Source: JBBSHJ01 sp038253135 (lineage in GTDB: Bacteria > Actinomycetota > Actinomycetes > Mycobacteriales > QHCD01). Taken from it: DNA of 54,285 bases. The notes under the pieces are model-generated. The model saw only the letters and a list, made by a program, of their open reading frames with translations, did no database searches and was not told where the DNA came from. The stretch is from NCBI GenBank assembly GCA_038253135.1, contig JBBSHJ010000008.1, positions 1 through 54,285 of the forward strand, written 5' to 3'. Numbering within the stretch: the stretch's first letter is position 1; every line of letters begins with the position of its first letter. Shown one piece after another: positions 1 to 7,183 of the stretch. The position numbers and the translations under genes are program-made.

Positions 1-1
1 C

Positions 2-412
2 GCGCGGGTGTGCGTCGGCGCGTTCTCGGACCGGCGGCTGGCGGCGGCCCGGCGGGCACTCGGCCCGCGGGTGGCGACCTCCCTCGGCCCGCATCAGGTG
101 GCGCGGTTGCGCGCCCTGGCTGGAACCGGCACGCTGGCCACCCGGCTCAGCGCCGCCGGGACCCGCGGGCTGCAGCGCTACGCGTGCGTCCAGGTGCCGC
201 CGGCTGTCCGTGGAGTGCCGATCCTCACCCCGGGCTTTCTCACGCTCGCGCACCGGATCGGGCTGCAGGTGCACGTGTGGACGATCGACGATCCGGCCAC
301 GATGCATCAACTGCTGGATCTCGGCGTCGACGGGATCATGACGGACGAGATCGGGACGCTGCGCGACGTGCTGTCCAGCCGTGGGGCGTGGCCGCGATCG
401 GGTCAGAAGTAG
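2..412 (+). CDS. Glycerophosphodiester phosphodiesterase, C-terminal part (5' truncated by window edge)
   Basis: The frame is open from the first bases, so the start lies outside the window. About 136 residues are visible. They match the end of a GDPD TIM barrel: a loop like QVHVWTIDDPATMHQLLDLG followed by VDGIMTDEIGTLRDVL, the usual last two strands, where the sugar-phosphate product is held and the chain ends. GDPD enzymes hydrolyse glycerophosphodiesters to glycerol-3-phosphate and an alcohol. The catalytic residues are in the missing N-terminal part and cannot be checked. The stop overlaps the 3' end of the convergent AsnC/Lrp gene by 10 bp. Confidence 0.8.
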   Translation, partial: ARVCVGAFSDRRLAAARRALGPRVATSLGPHQVARLRALAGTGTLATRLSAAGTRGLQRYACVQVPPAVRGVPILTPGFLTLAHRIGLQVHVWTIDDPATMHQLLDLGVDGIMTDEIGTLRDVLSSRGAWPRSGQK

Positions 413-843
413 GCACCGCGCTGCTCGTACGGCGTCGAGAGCACCACGGTCGTGCGGGTCGACACGTTCCCTGCCCCGCGGATCTCCTGCAGCACCGACT
501 CGAGCGCACCCGGGCTCGCGACCCGCACCTTGAGCAGGTAGCTCTCCTCGCCGGCAACGCTGTAACACGATTCGATGGCCGTGATCCCGAGCAGCCGGTC
601 GGGGGTGTCGTCCGGAGCGGCCGGGTCGATCGGCTTCACCGCCACGAACGCCGTCAGCGGGCGTTCCAGCGCGTCGGGGTTTACCCGCGCGGTGTAGCCG
701 CGGATGACGCCGCGCTCCTCGAGCCGGCGTACCCGCTGGTGCACCGCAGACACCGAGAGCCCGACCCGCTCGGCCAGCTCCGTGTAGCTCACCCGTCCGT
801 CGGCAACCAGGGCCCGGACGATCTCGCGGTCGATGTCCTGCAT
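403..843 (-). CDS. Lrp/AsnC family transcriptional regulator
   Basis: A 146-residue protein of the usual Lrp/AsnC size. The N-terminus (MQDIDREIVRALVADGRVSY) leads into a winged helix-turn-helix with TELAERVGLSVSAVHQRVRR, the family's hallmark. The rest is a RAM/AsnC effector-binding domain (about residues 70-146) with the conserved YLLKVRV strand. Such proteins are octameric or dimeric feast/famine regulators that bind amino acids. The frame extends 28 codons further upstream, but the ATG at 843 is preferred: it begins the conserved domain and a TAGTTT box lies 7 nt before it, as in a leaderless transcript. It diverges from rbpA. The regulated targets cannot be told from the sequence. Confidence 0.85.
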   Translation of the reverse strand: MQDIDREIVRALVADGRVSYTELAERVGLSVSAVHQRVRRLEERGVIRGYTARVNPDALERPLTAFVAVKPIDPAAPDDTPDRLLGITAIESCYSVAGEESYLLKVRVASPGALESVLQEIRGAGNVSTRTTVVLSTPYEQRGAYF

Positions 844-850
844 GGCGCTC

Positions 851-856
851 AAACTA
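851..856 (-). promoter_or_regulatory. -10 box of a leaderless promoter for the AsnC/Lrp gene
   Basis: On the minus strand TAGTTT stands 7 nt before the ATG at 843. This spacing puts the transcription start on the start codon, and no Shine-Dalgarno sequence is present. This is an inference from the actinobacterial TANNNT pattern. Confidence 0.5.
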
Positions 857-1010
857 CCTGGCCAGCTACCGGGCCCCGTCGGGCCGGGTTGACTGTGAGA
901 TCGGTCGCGATTTGGCAACAGAGGCAACCAATGTGCCGGTCGCTGCGTATCAGATAGCAGACGCTGCGCGACCCGCGTCCCGTCATGACGTTGATCCGGA
1001 CGCGTGGGCG

Positions 1011-1036
1011 GGAATCCGGCCGAACCGTTCGGCGTT
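1011..1036 (+). promoter_or_regulatory. SigR/SigH-type promoter of rbpA
   Basis: GGAAT at 1011-1015 and GTT at 1034-1036 are separated by exactly 18 bases. This is the GGAAT-N18-GTT consensus of the actinobacterial disulfide-stress sigma factor SigR (SigH in mycobacteria). The element lies about 70 bp before the rbpA start. Streptomyces rbpA is known to be under SigR control, so the call rests on both the motif and family knowledge. Confidence 0.7.
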
Positions 1037-1106
1037 CAACAATTGCCGTCCTGCGAATCGCTTGCTCGCAGGAACGGCACAACCGCGACACCGCTGGAGG
1101 GCTGTC

Positions 1107-1454
1107 ATGGCTGATCGTACGCTTCGGGGAAGCCGACTCGGATCCGTCTCGTATGAAACCGAGCGCAACAGCGACCTTGCACCGCGGCACCAGGCGGAAT
1201 ACCGATGCATGCGGGGCCACGTCTTCACGGTCCCGTTCTCCGACGACGCCGACGCGCCGCGCGCCTGGGACTGTCGTCTCGACGGTACGACGGGCAAGCT
1301 CATCGGCGCCGGCGAGCCGGAATCGAAGAAGGTCAAGCCGGTCCGCACGCACTGGGACATGCTGATGGAACGCCGTACCATCGCCGACCTCGAAGAGGTC
1401 CTTGCCGAGCGGCTCGAGCTGCTCCGCGAGCGGCGCCCGCGCAAGTCCGCTTAA
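1107..1454 (+). CDS. rbpA: RNA polymerase-binding protein RbpA
   Basis: A 115-residue protein that matches RbpA over its whole length. RbpA binds RNA polymerase and the principal sigma factor and stabilises the open promoter complex. The N-terminal part has the conserved SYETER segment. The core follows with the zinc-associated residues CMRGH (Cys34, His38) and WDCR (Cys56), then the KPVRTHWDMLMERR basic linker and the C-terminal sigma-interacting helix (TIADLEEVLAERLELLRERR). The ATG at 1107 has a GGAGG Shine-Dalgarno 6 nt before it. The frame continues upstream, but no conserved sequence lies there. A SigR-type promoter precedes the gene and a hairpin terminator follows it, so it is probably transcribed alone. 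Confidence 0.95.
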   Translation: MADRTLRGSRLGSVSYETERNSDLAPRHQAEYRCMRGHVFTVPFSDDADAPRAWDCRLDGTTGKLIGAGEPESKKVKPVRTHWDMLMERRTIADLEEVLAERLELLRERRPRKSA

Positions 1455-1486
1455 GCCCACCGCGGCGCGAACCTCGCGCCGCAGGC

Positions 1487-1517
1487 AGAGCCCGTCCGGT
1501 CACACCGGGCGGGCTCT
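1487..1517 (+). terminator. Hairpin terminator after rbpA
   Basis: AGAGCCCG-T-CCGGT pairs with ACCGG-G-CGGGCTCT around a CAC loop. This gives 13 Watson-Crick pairs and one T-G pair, followed by a short T-containing tail (CGTCTTGT). It lies 33 bp after the rbpA stop and could act in both directions, because dus ends just beyond it on the other strand. Confidence 0.7.
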
Positions 1518-1521
1518 CGTC

Positions 1522-1556
1522 TTGTCCGGGTCCTCAGCGTTGTCCGGGTCCTCAGC
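1522..1556. repeat. Two-copy 18-bp tandem repeat at the dus 3' end
   Basis: TTGTCCGGGTCCTCAGCG is followed directly by a second copy that differs only at its last base. The second copy contains the dus stop codon (1552-1554). It looks like a recent slippage duplication. Confidence 0.75.
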
Positions 1557-2712
1557 CGCCGGAGGCGGCCAGCTCAGCGTCGACCGGTACGCCGAGATCG
1601 TCGCGGTCGTGTAACCAGCCGTCGGGCAGCGCCACGGCCTTCACCCCGGATGTCGTGCGGCCGCGCGGCTGGGCTGCCGTCTCCGTGGGGTACGCCGCAT
1701 CGGCCGGCAGCTGGGCGAGCAGATCGTCCAACTCGGCGAGCGAGCTGACTCGGTGCAGCCGGCTCCGCACCTCCCCGCCGACCGGGAACCCCTTCAGGTA
1801 CCAGCCGGTGTGCTTGCGCAGGTCGATCAGCCCGCGTTGCTCGCCCTTCCATGCCGCCATCAGCTCGGCATGCCGCCGGATCACCTCGGCCACCTCGCCG
1901 AGGGTCGGCATCGGGGGGGCCTCCCGGCCCGCGAACGCGGCGGCCAGCTCGCCGAAGAGCCACGGCCGGCCCATGCAGCCGCGTCCGACGACGACGCCGG
2001 CGCAGCCGGTCTCGCGGACCATGGCCAGCGCGTCCGCGGCGGTCCAGATATCGCCGTTGCCCAGAACGGGCACGGGGAGCCGCGACGCCAGCTCGCCGAT
2101 CGGCGCCCATGCCGCGCGGCCGGAGTAGAAGTCCGAGGCGGTCCGCCCGTGCAGGGCAACCCACACAGCGCCTTCGGCCGCGGCGATGGCGCCGGCCTCC
2201 AGGTAGGTGAGGTGCGCGTCGTCGATGCCCAGCCGCATCTTCACGGTCACCGGTACGGCGCCGGCGGAGCGGACCGCGGCGCGCACGATGGCGGCGAACA
2301 GACCCCGCTTCCAGGGCAGCGCGGCACCGCCGCCGCGGCGGGTCACCTTCGCGACCGGGCAGCCGAAGTTGAGGTCGATGTGGTCGACCCTGTCCTCGCC
2401 GACGAGGATCCGCACGGCCTCGCCGACCACGGCCGGGTCGACGCCGTACAGCTGCAGGCTGCGCGGTGCCTCCTCCGGCGCGAACCCGATCATCGCCATC
2501 GTCTTGGGGTTGCGCTCGCAGATCGCCCGAGTGGTGATCATCTCGCTGACATACAGGCCGGCGCCGTAGTCGCGGCACACCCGCCGGAACGGCGAGTCGG
2601 TCACCCCGGCCATCGGCGCGAGCACGACCGGAGGATCAACGGTGTGGGGGCCGAGGCGCAGCGGTACGTGCGGGTGCCGATCCCGCGCATCGCTCATCGG
2701 CAGCACGTTCAT
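1552..2712 (-). CDS. dus: tRNA-dihydrouridine synthase (DusB/NifR3 type)
   Basis: An FMN-dependent enzyme that reduces uridine to dihydrouridine in tRNA D-loops. The TIM barrel begins with VVLAPMAGVTDSPFRRVCRD (FMN binding). LNFGCPVAKVTRRGGGAAL carries the catalytic Cys, and VTVKMRLGID (conserved Lys), VALHGRTASDFYSG and VLGNGDIWTAADA follow in family order. The C-terminal helical domain (LIDLRKHTGWYLKGF) binds tRNA. The product from ATG 2712 is 386 residues; a GGAG lies about 9 nt before this start. An upstream in-frame ATG at 2787 would add 25 unconserved residues. The gene is convergent with rbpA. Confidence 0.9.
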   Translation of the reverse strand: MNVLPMSDARDRHPHVPLRLGPHTVDPPVVLAPMAGVTDSPFRRVCRDYGAGLYVSEMITTRAICERNPKTMAMIGFAPEEAPRSLQLYGVDPAVVGEAVRILVGEDRVDHIDLNFGCPVAKVTRRGGGAALPWKRGLFAAIVRAAVRSAGAVPVTVKMRLGIDDAHLTYLEAGAIAAAEGAVWVALHGRTASDFYSGRAAWAPIGELASRLPVPVLGNGDIWTAADALAMVRETGCAGVVVGRGCMGRPWLFGELAAAFAGREAPPMPTLGEVAEVIRRHAELMAAWKGEQRGLIDLRKHTGWYLKGFPVGGEVRSRLHRVSSLAELDDLLAQLPADAAYPTETAAQPRGRTTSGVKAVALPDGWLHDRDDLGVPVDAELAASGG

Positions 2713-2826
2713 GATCGCGGCTCCCGTCGGTCCGTGCGGCATGTCGTCACCAAACGCACGCCGCGACGACCTGGCGGTCGCCCCCACCTACGGTAGATGC
2801 TCCGCGCCGCCCGGTGCTCGGCCGGG

Positions 2827-3375
2827 TCAGCGCCGCGGGTCGGGTCGATCGGGAGGAACATCCTCAACGATCTGTCCCTCGACGACCGCCGCACCGCCTC
2901 CGGCTACGGTCCCGGTGGACCCCCGGTCAGCCGCGTCCGGCGCCCGCGTCGAGCCGACCCGGATGGTCGCCTGGCGGCCGAACCGGGCCACCGTCCGGCC
3001 GAGGTGCGCGAGGGCGAAGGCGCCCAGCACGCGGCGTACCGGTGGAAGGACCAGCAGCAGCCCGATCGCGTCGGTGAGGAAACCCGGAACCGCGATCAGG
3101 CCGGCGCCGAGCACGCCGACGACGCTGCCGACCGCCTCGACCGGCGCCGGCTGGTGCCGTCCGGCGGCGCCGGGCTGCTCGCCGGCGAGCGTGGCCAGCG
3201 ACCGGCGGAGGAATCCGCCGCCGATGCGCCGCATCAGCAGGACGCCGGCGATGCAGCCCGCGGCCAGCAACCCGCTCGTCGGCAGCACGCCGATGGCGTT
3301 GGCGACGAGAATACCGACGACGATCTCCGCGGCGGCGTACCCGAGCACCACGGCCAGGGCGATGACGGCGACCAT
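2827..3375 (-). CDS. FxsA family membrane protein
   Basis: A 182-residue protein with the FxsA fold: two N-terminal hydrophobic segments (MVAVIALAVVLGYAAAEIVV and the IGVLPTSGLLAAGCIAGVLL stretch), then a long segment containing GVLGAGLIAVPGFLTDAIGLLLVLPPVRR, the family's diagnostic motif. The C-terminal 45 residues are a hydrophilic tail. FxsA was named for suppressing F-exclusion of phage T7 in E. coli when overproduced; the actinobacterial role is unknown. Its ATG follows the stop of the mannosyltransferase gene with no gap, so it is the last gene of an lnt-ppm-fxsA operon. Confidence 0.85.
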   Translation of the reverse strand: MVAVIALAVVLGYAAAEIVVGILVANAIGVLPTSGLLAAGCIAGVLLMRRIGGGFLRRSLATLAGEQPGAAGRHQPAPVEAVGSVVGVLGAGLIAVPGFLTDAIGLLLVLPPVRRVLGAFALAHLGRTVARFGRQATIRVGSTRAPDAADRGSTGTVAGGGAAVVEGQIVEDVPPDRPDPRR

Positions 3376-4263
3376 CTAATCCTCACCCTCACCGTCGACG
3401 GAACGTTGACCATCGACCTCGACCGGAGGTTTGGCTAGTTGTAGGGCAGGATGGGCGAATATGGAGGGTCGGGTGAGCCGCGCGACCTGCCGCTGGCGAC
3501 CGCCGGGTCGGGCCGCGCGCAGGCGGGAGATCACATCCACCGCACCCCACCACGTGACCCGCCAAAAGGCCTCGGTCACGATCGCGCGGCTCATCTTGCT
3601 CACGCCGCGCTCGCGTTCGACGAAGGTGATCGGCACCTCGAGAACGCGGAAGCCGGCCCGGAAGGCCCGCCGGGCGAGGTCGACCTGGAAGCAGTAACCC
3701 GCCGACGCGACGCCGGACAGCTTCAGCGAGCGCAGCACGCCCGCCCGGTAGGCGCGGTACCCGCCGGTGGCGTCGCTGATCGGCATCCGCAGGGCGATGC
3801 GGGTGTAGACGTTGGCGCCGCGCGAGAGCAGCAGCCGGCTGCGGGGCCAATCGACGACCGTGCCGCCGGGGATCCAGCGCGAGCCGATCACCAGGTCCGC
3901 AGCGTCGAGGGCGGTCAGTAGCCGGCGCAGCTCCTCCGGAGCGTGCGAGCCGTCGGCGTCCATCTCGACGACCACGTCCGCGCCGCATTGCAGCGCGCGG
4001 TCGAAGCCGGCGAGGTAGGCCGCTCCGAGCCCCTCCTTCTCGGCCCGGTGCAGGACGCTGACCGCCGCGTCGCCGGCGGCGAGCGCGTCGGCGATCGCGC
4101 CGGTGCCATCCGGGCTGCCGTCATCGACGATGAGCACCGTCGCGTCCGGTACGGCGGCCCGCAGCCGGGTCACGATCGGCCCGATGTTCTCGGCCTCGTT
4201 GTACGTCGGGATGACGACGGTGACGAGACCGGGGGCTGTGCGAGCCCGGGCCGGCTCACTCAC
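3376..4263 (-). CDS. ppm1: Polyprenol monophosphomannose synthase (GT2)
   Basis: Transfers mannose from GDP-mannose to polyprenyl phosphate at the inner membrane face, making the donor for glycolipid and protein mannosylation. GT2 motifs are clear: VIPTYNEAENI, VDDGSPDGTG, the MDADGSH metal-binding DxD, VIGSRWIPGG and SDATGGYRAYR. The domain is soluble; no membrane segment is visible in about 240 residues, and a hydrophilic tail of about 45 residues follows. The start is the GTG at 4263, which overlaps the lnt stop in a GTGA junction. M. tuberculosis encodes both activities in one Ppm1 protein; here they are two overlapping genes. An upstream extension of this frame is only the shadow of lnt. 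Confidence 0.9.
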   Translation of the reverse strand: MSEPARARTAPGLVTVVIPTYNEAENIGPIVTRLRAAVPDATVLIVDDGSPDGTGAIADALAAGDAAVSVLHRAEKEGLGAAYLAGFDRALQCGADVVVEMDADGSHAPEELRRLLTALDAADLVIGSRWIPGGTVVDWPRSRLLLSRGANVYTRIALRMPISDATGGYRAYRAGVLRSLKLSGVASAGYCFQVDLARRAFRAGFRVLEVPITFVERERGVSKMSRAIVTEAFWRVTWWGAVDVISRLRAARPGGRQRQVARLTRPSIFAHPALQLAKPPVEVDGQRSVDGEGED

Positions 4264-5912
4264 CGAGCGCGTCCGGCGGTGGTGAGGTCGGCCTCCGGGT
4301 TGTCCGGCTTGTCGCCGAGGTCTGGGCGCGACCGGTGCGCCGACGCCATCCGGCGGCCCAGGCCGAGCGCGGCCGCCGCGGTGAGGAAGCCGAGACCGGT
4401 GAGGGCCCACTCCGGGCCGTCCCCGAGCCGGTCGGCGAGCGTCGTACCCGTCGACAGCGGCACGGACCGGGAGAACGCGGCCGCGGTGTAGATCGACGAC
4501 CGCGCGAGCACCGTCCCGTCGGGGGCGATGACGCCGCTGATGCCGGTCGTCGAGGCGACCATCGCGGTGCGGGAGTGCTCGACGGCGCGGATGCGCGCCA
4601 TGGCGAATTGCTGCGGCGCTTCGCCACTGCGGCCGAAGGTGGCGTTGTTGGTCTGCACCAGCAGCACCGTCGCTCCGTGATCGACGGCGTCCCGCACGAG
4701 GCCGTCCTCGGCGATCTCGAAACAGATCACGTCGCCGACGGTCGTCCCGGCGATCTGCAGCGCGCCCACCCGCGTGCCGGCGATCATGTTGCCGACGAGG
4801 TCGACCTTGCTCGTGACCAGGCGGGCGATCGAGCGCATCGGCATGTACTCGGCGAAGGGCACGGGATGCCGCTTGATGTAGGTCTGACCTGGACCGGTCT
4901 TCGGATCCCACACGATCCCGGCGTTGCGGACCTTGTCCCCGGGCCCGTCCAGCAGCGTTCCGACGAGGATGGGCACGTCGATCGCCTGAGCGGCGCGGTG
5001 GATCAGCGCGGCCGCGTCGGGATTGATGGTCGGGTCGATGTCGGAAGAGTTCTCGGGCCACACGACGAAGGCCGGCCGCGGCGCCGTGCCCGCTTTGATC
5101 GCCGCCGCCAGCCGCTCGGTCTGCCGCACGTGGTAGCGCAGCACCGCTTCGCGCTGGGCGTTGAAGTCGAGGCCCAACCGGGGCACGTTGCCCTGGACCA
5201 CCGCGACGGTGCGGTGGGGGTCACCGGAGCCGGAGTGGATCATCAGCGGTCCGAGCGCGAGCCCCAGCAGCGGTACGACGACCGCGCACCCGAGCGCGCC
5301 GGCGAGGGCGCGGCGCCGCACGGCGTACCACCGGGCCTTGCACCCGACGACGGCGAGCGCCAGTAGCGAGCCGGCGAGCGCGATGACGAACGTCAGCAGC
5401 GGCGCGCCGCCGACGGCCACGAAGGGCAAGAACGGGCCGTGCGGCTGGCGGTATGCCAGCCCGCCCCCCCGGGCACCCCCCCACGGGAGGCGGCCGCGGA
5501 CCGCCTCCTGCCCGACCCATAGGGCGGCCGTCCAGACCGGCCAGCCGGGCAGCCGCTGGGCGAGCGTCATGAGGCCGGCCATGACTGCCAGGTACAGCGA
5601 TTCGAAGACCGCCAGGATGAGCCAGGGGGCCGCGCCGACGTAGATTGCGCAGAAGTGCAGCAGCGGGATGAAAAACGCTGCGGCGAAGACGAATCCGAGC
5701 GCACAGCCGACGCGCAGGCTCCGGCCGTGCACAGCCACGGACAGCGCGCCGACGGCGATCGGTGCGAGCCACCTCAGGTCATGCGGCGGGAATGCGGCCA
5801 TCAGCCCGAGCCCGGCGAGCAGCGCCAGCGCGAAGGCCGACCGGGTGCGCACGACCGGCGCGGGCACGACCCGATCCGCGGGGTTCGGGAAGTGGGCGTC
5901 CAACCAACGCAC
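4260..5912 (-). CDS. lnt: Apolipoprotein N-acyltransferase
   Basis: Adds the third acyl chain to the N-terminal Cys of lipoproteins. The N-terminal 220 residues contain several membrane segments. They are followed by a carbon-nitrogen hydrolase domain with the full triad: Glu in VVWPENSSD, Lys in YIKRHPVPFAEYMP and Cys in VICFEIAED. At 550 residues the length is normal. The GTG start has GGAGG 7 nt upstream. The enzyme's own substrates are encoded nearby: LpqY and the FKBP protein have lipoboxes. The loop usually reading GGFPWGRLA reads GGARGGGLA here, between two C7 runs, which may reflect paired frameshifts. Confidence 0.92.
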   Translation of the reverse strand: MRWLDAHFPNPADRVVPAPVVRTRSAFALALLAGLGLMAAFPPHDLRWLAPIAVGALSVAVHGRSLRVGCALGFVFAAAFFIPLLHFCAIYVGAAPWLILAVFESLYLAVMAGLMTLAQRLPGWPVWTAALWVGQEAVRGRLPWGGARGGGLAYRQPHGPFLPFVAVGGAPLLTFVIALAGSLLALAVVGCKARWYAVRRRALAGALGCAVVVPLLGLALGPLMIHSGSGDPHRTVAVVQGNVPRLGLDFNAQREAVLRYHVRQTERLAAAIKAGTAPRPAFVVWPENSSDIDPTINPDAAALIHRAAQAIDVPILVGTLLDGPGDKVRNAGIVWDPKTGPGQTYIKRHPVPFAEYMPMRSIARLVTSKVDLVGNMIAGTRVGALQIAGTTVGDVICFEIAEDGLVRDAVDHGATVLLVQTNNATFGRSGEAPQQFAMARIRAVEHSRTAMVASTTGISGVIAPDGTVLARSSIYTAAAFSRSVPLSTGTTLADRLGDGPEWALTGLGFLTAAAALGLGRRMASAHRSRPDLGDKPDNPEADLTTAGRAR

Positions 5913-6020
5913 CGAAGGGCCTCCAACGCCGTGCCAACGTCAAGGGGCTCAACTGTACGGCGAAGCGGCATGCGGGCGGCATCACGGCCACGGCGAGCGC
6001 AGCAGGGGCGGTTCGGCGCG

Positions 6021-6052
6021 CGGGTCGTCGACAGGATTCTGCCGACGACCCG
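6021..6052. repeat. Inverted repeat, 10-bp perfect stem, 12-nt loop
   Basis: CGGGTCGTCG at 6021-6030 pairs with CGACGACCCG at 6043-6052. It lies about 110 bp upstream of lnt. With no T-run it is as likely a protein-binding site or structured leader as a terminator. Confidence 0.6.
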
Positions 6053-6396
6053 AGCGCTGCGCGCCAGGGCGCTGGAGCGGTACGTCGTCCTTCGGTCCGA
6101 CCGATCGCCCGCCGGCTGCGGGTACCTGCGTCGTTGTCTACTGAACGACTCAAACCGAACATCCAGCTCACCCGCCGCCGGTCGGCACTGGACGACGAAT
6201 CCGTATTCCGGCGCCCGATCGTTGGGCCGCGATCGGAACTTCCGGACGGTGTGCGCCTGCGAGCCGAACGACCGCCCCGGTGTGCGAGACGGGAGCGACA
6301 TTAGCGACCTGTACCGAGGTCGTGTCAACCGGCCCGACGTCCCCCGTTAACCCAGACCTGCAGGTCAGACGGCCGGTCCCCGAGGCGAATCTTTTT

Positions 6397-6409
6397 GTTG
6401 CCTGGCAAC
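6397..6409. promoter_or_regulatory. 13-bp palindrome, possible operator
   Basis: GTTGCCTGGCAAC is a perfect palindrome around its central base, next to an AT-rich patch (AATCTTTTT) that is unusual in this GC-rich region. It could be an operator, perhaps once used by the adjacent ROK regulator. There is no direct evidence. Confidence 0.3.
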
Positions 6410-6485
6410 GGAAATCGGCGTGTCGTGCGGCGTGTCGAATCGGGTCGGCGAGGCAACCGACCGGCCGGCCAGGCGTGCCGATATC

Positions 6486-7160
6486 TCAATGGTCCAGCAC
6501 CGCGTCGACGGCTCGTTCGCGGGCCGCCGCCAAGGCGCCCATCAGGGGTGCGGCCGGACCCAGCGACGATGCGATCACCCTGCTCCGCCAGCTCGCGCGG
6601 GATCTCGCGACGACTGCGACGACCAGCGAGCGGCACCGTCCGGCCAGCTCGACGGCGACCGCGGTGACGGCATGGACAGCGTTCCTCCCCCGGTCGTGGT
6701 CGACCTCGACGTGGGCCTGAGACTCGCCGTCGGGAGGGCCGCGCTCGGCGAGATCGACGGCAACGCCGCGCACTCCGCGCGCGGACACGTCGATGGCGCC
6801 GACCCGGGCCGCGCCGCAACGAATCCCGAACAGCGTCGCCCTCGAGGGAACCGCCACCGGGCGGACGATCATGTCCCCGCCGCGCGGGCTCTTCAGCGCC
6901 GGCGGGCTCGGTGGATCGTTGCCCGGCCCGCGGTTCGCCGCTGTCGTGTCACCGATCGTTCACCTGACCGTCATCGGCATCATGGCGGCGATCTGCGTCG
7001 TGGTGCTCGCGCCGCGGTTGCTGCGCCAGGGCGCCGAGTTGCACATCGCGATCGCCCGTGTCACGGCGGAGCGGGCACCCTCGCCCGATCGGGGCCAGCG
7101 TCGCGCCGGCGGTCTGGTCGGCCACCGTCAGCTGATCGTGCGGGGACCCGGTCTGCCGCC
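6486..7160 (-). pseudogene. Decayed ROK-family transcriptional regulator
   Basis: The segment 6486-6872 reads as the start of a ROK sugar-kinase-like domain (VGAIDVSARGVRGVAVDLAE, then VEVDHDRGRNAVHAVTAVA, then VIASSLGP). It is cut off after about 125 residues, before the phosphate and zinc motifs. Upstream pieces of the usual helix-turn-helix are scattered over different frames with stops between them: ATLAPI followed by RARV, then SR-VQLGALA, STTTQIAAMM and TIGDTTAANRGPG. Together these spell a ROK N-terminus broken by several frameshifts. It lies just after the sugar-acid operon, which it probably once regulated. The limits are approximate. Confidence 0.6.
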
Positions 7161-7183
7161 AGAGATCGACGGCCCAGGCACCG

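Larger units (their letters stand above)
5913..6485. other. 573-bp noncoding stretch with two inverted repeats
   Basis: Between lnt and the ROK remnant I see no convincing gene on either strand; the open frames are short and lack family features or ribosome sites. It holds the lnt promoter region, a 10-bp stem inverted repeat at 6021-6052 and a 13-bp palindrome at 6397-6409. It may contain further decayed sequence of the ROK gene's C-terminal half, but I could not recognise any. Confidence 0.5.

Noticed and set aside
5913..6485. A coding gene in the lnt-ROK interval
   Set aside because: All frames give Arg-rich or low-information peptides without ribosome sites or motifs, and no tRNA-like sequence (T-loop GTTCGAATC) is present.
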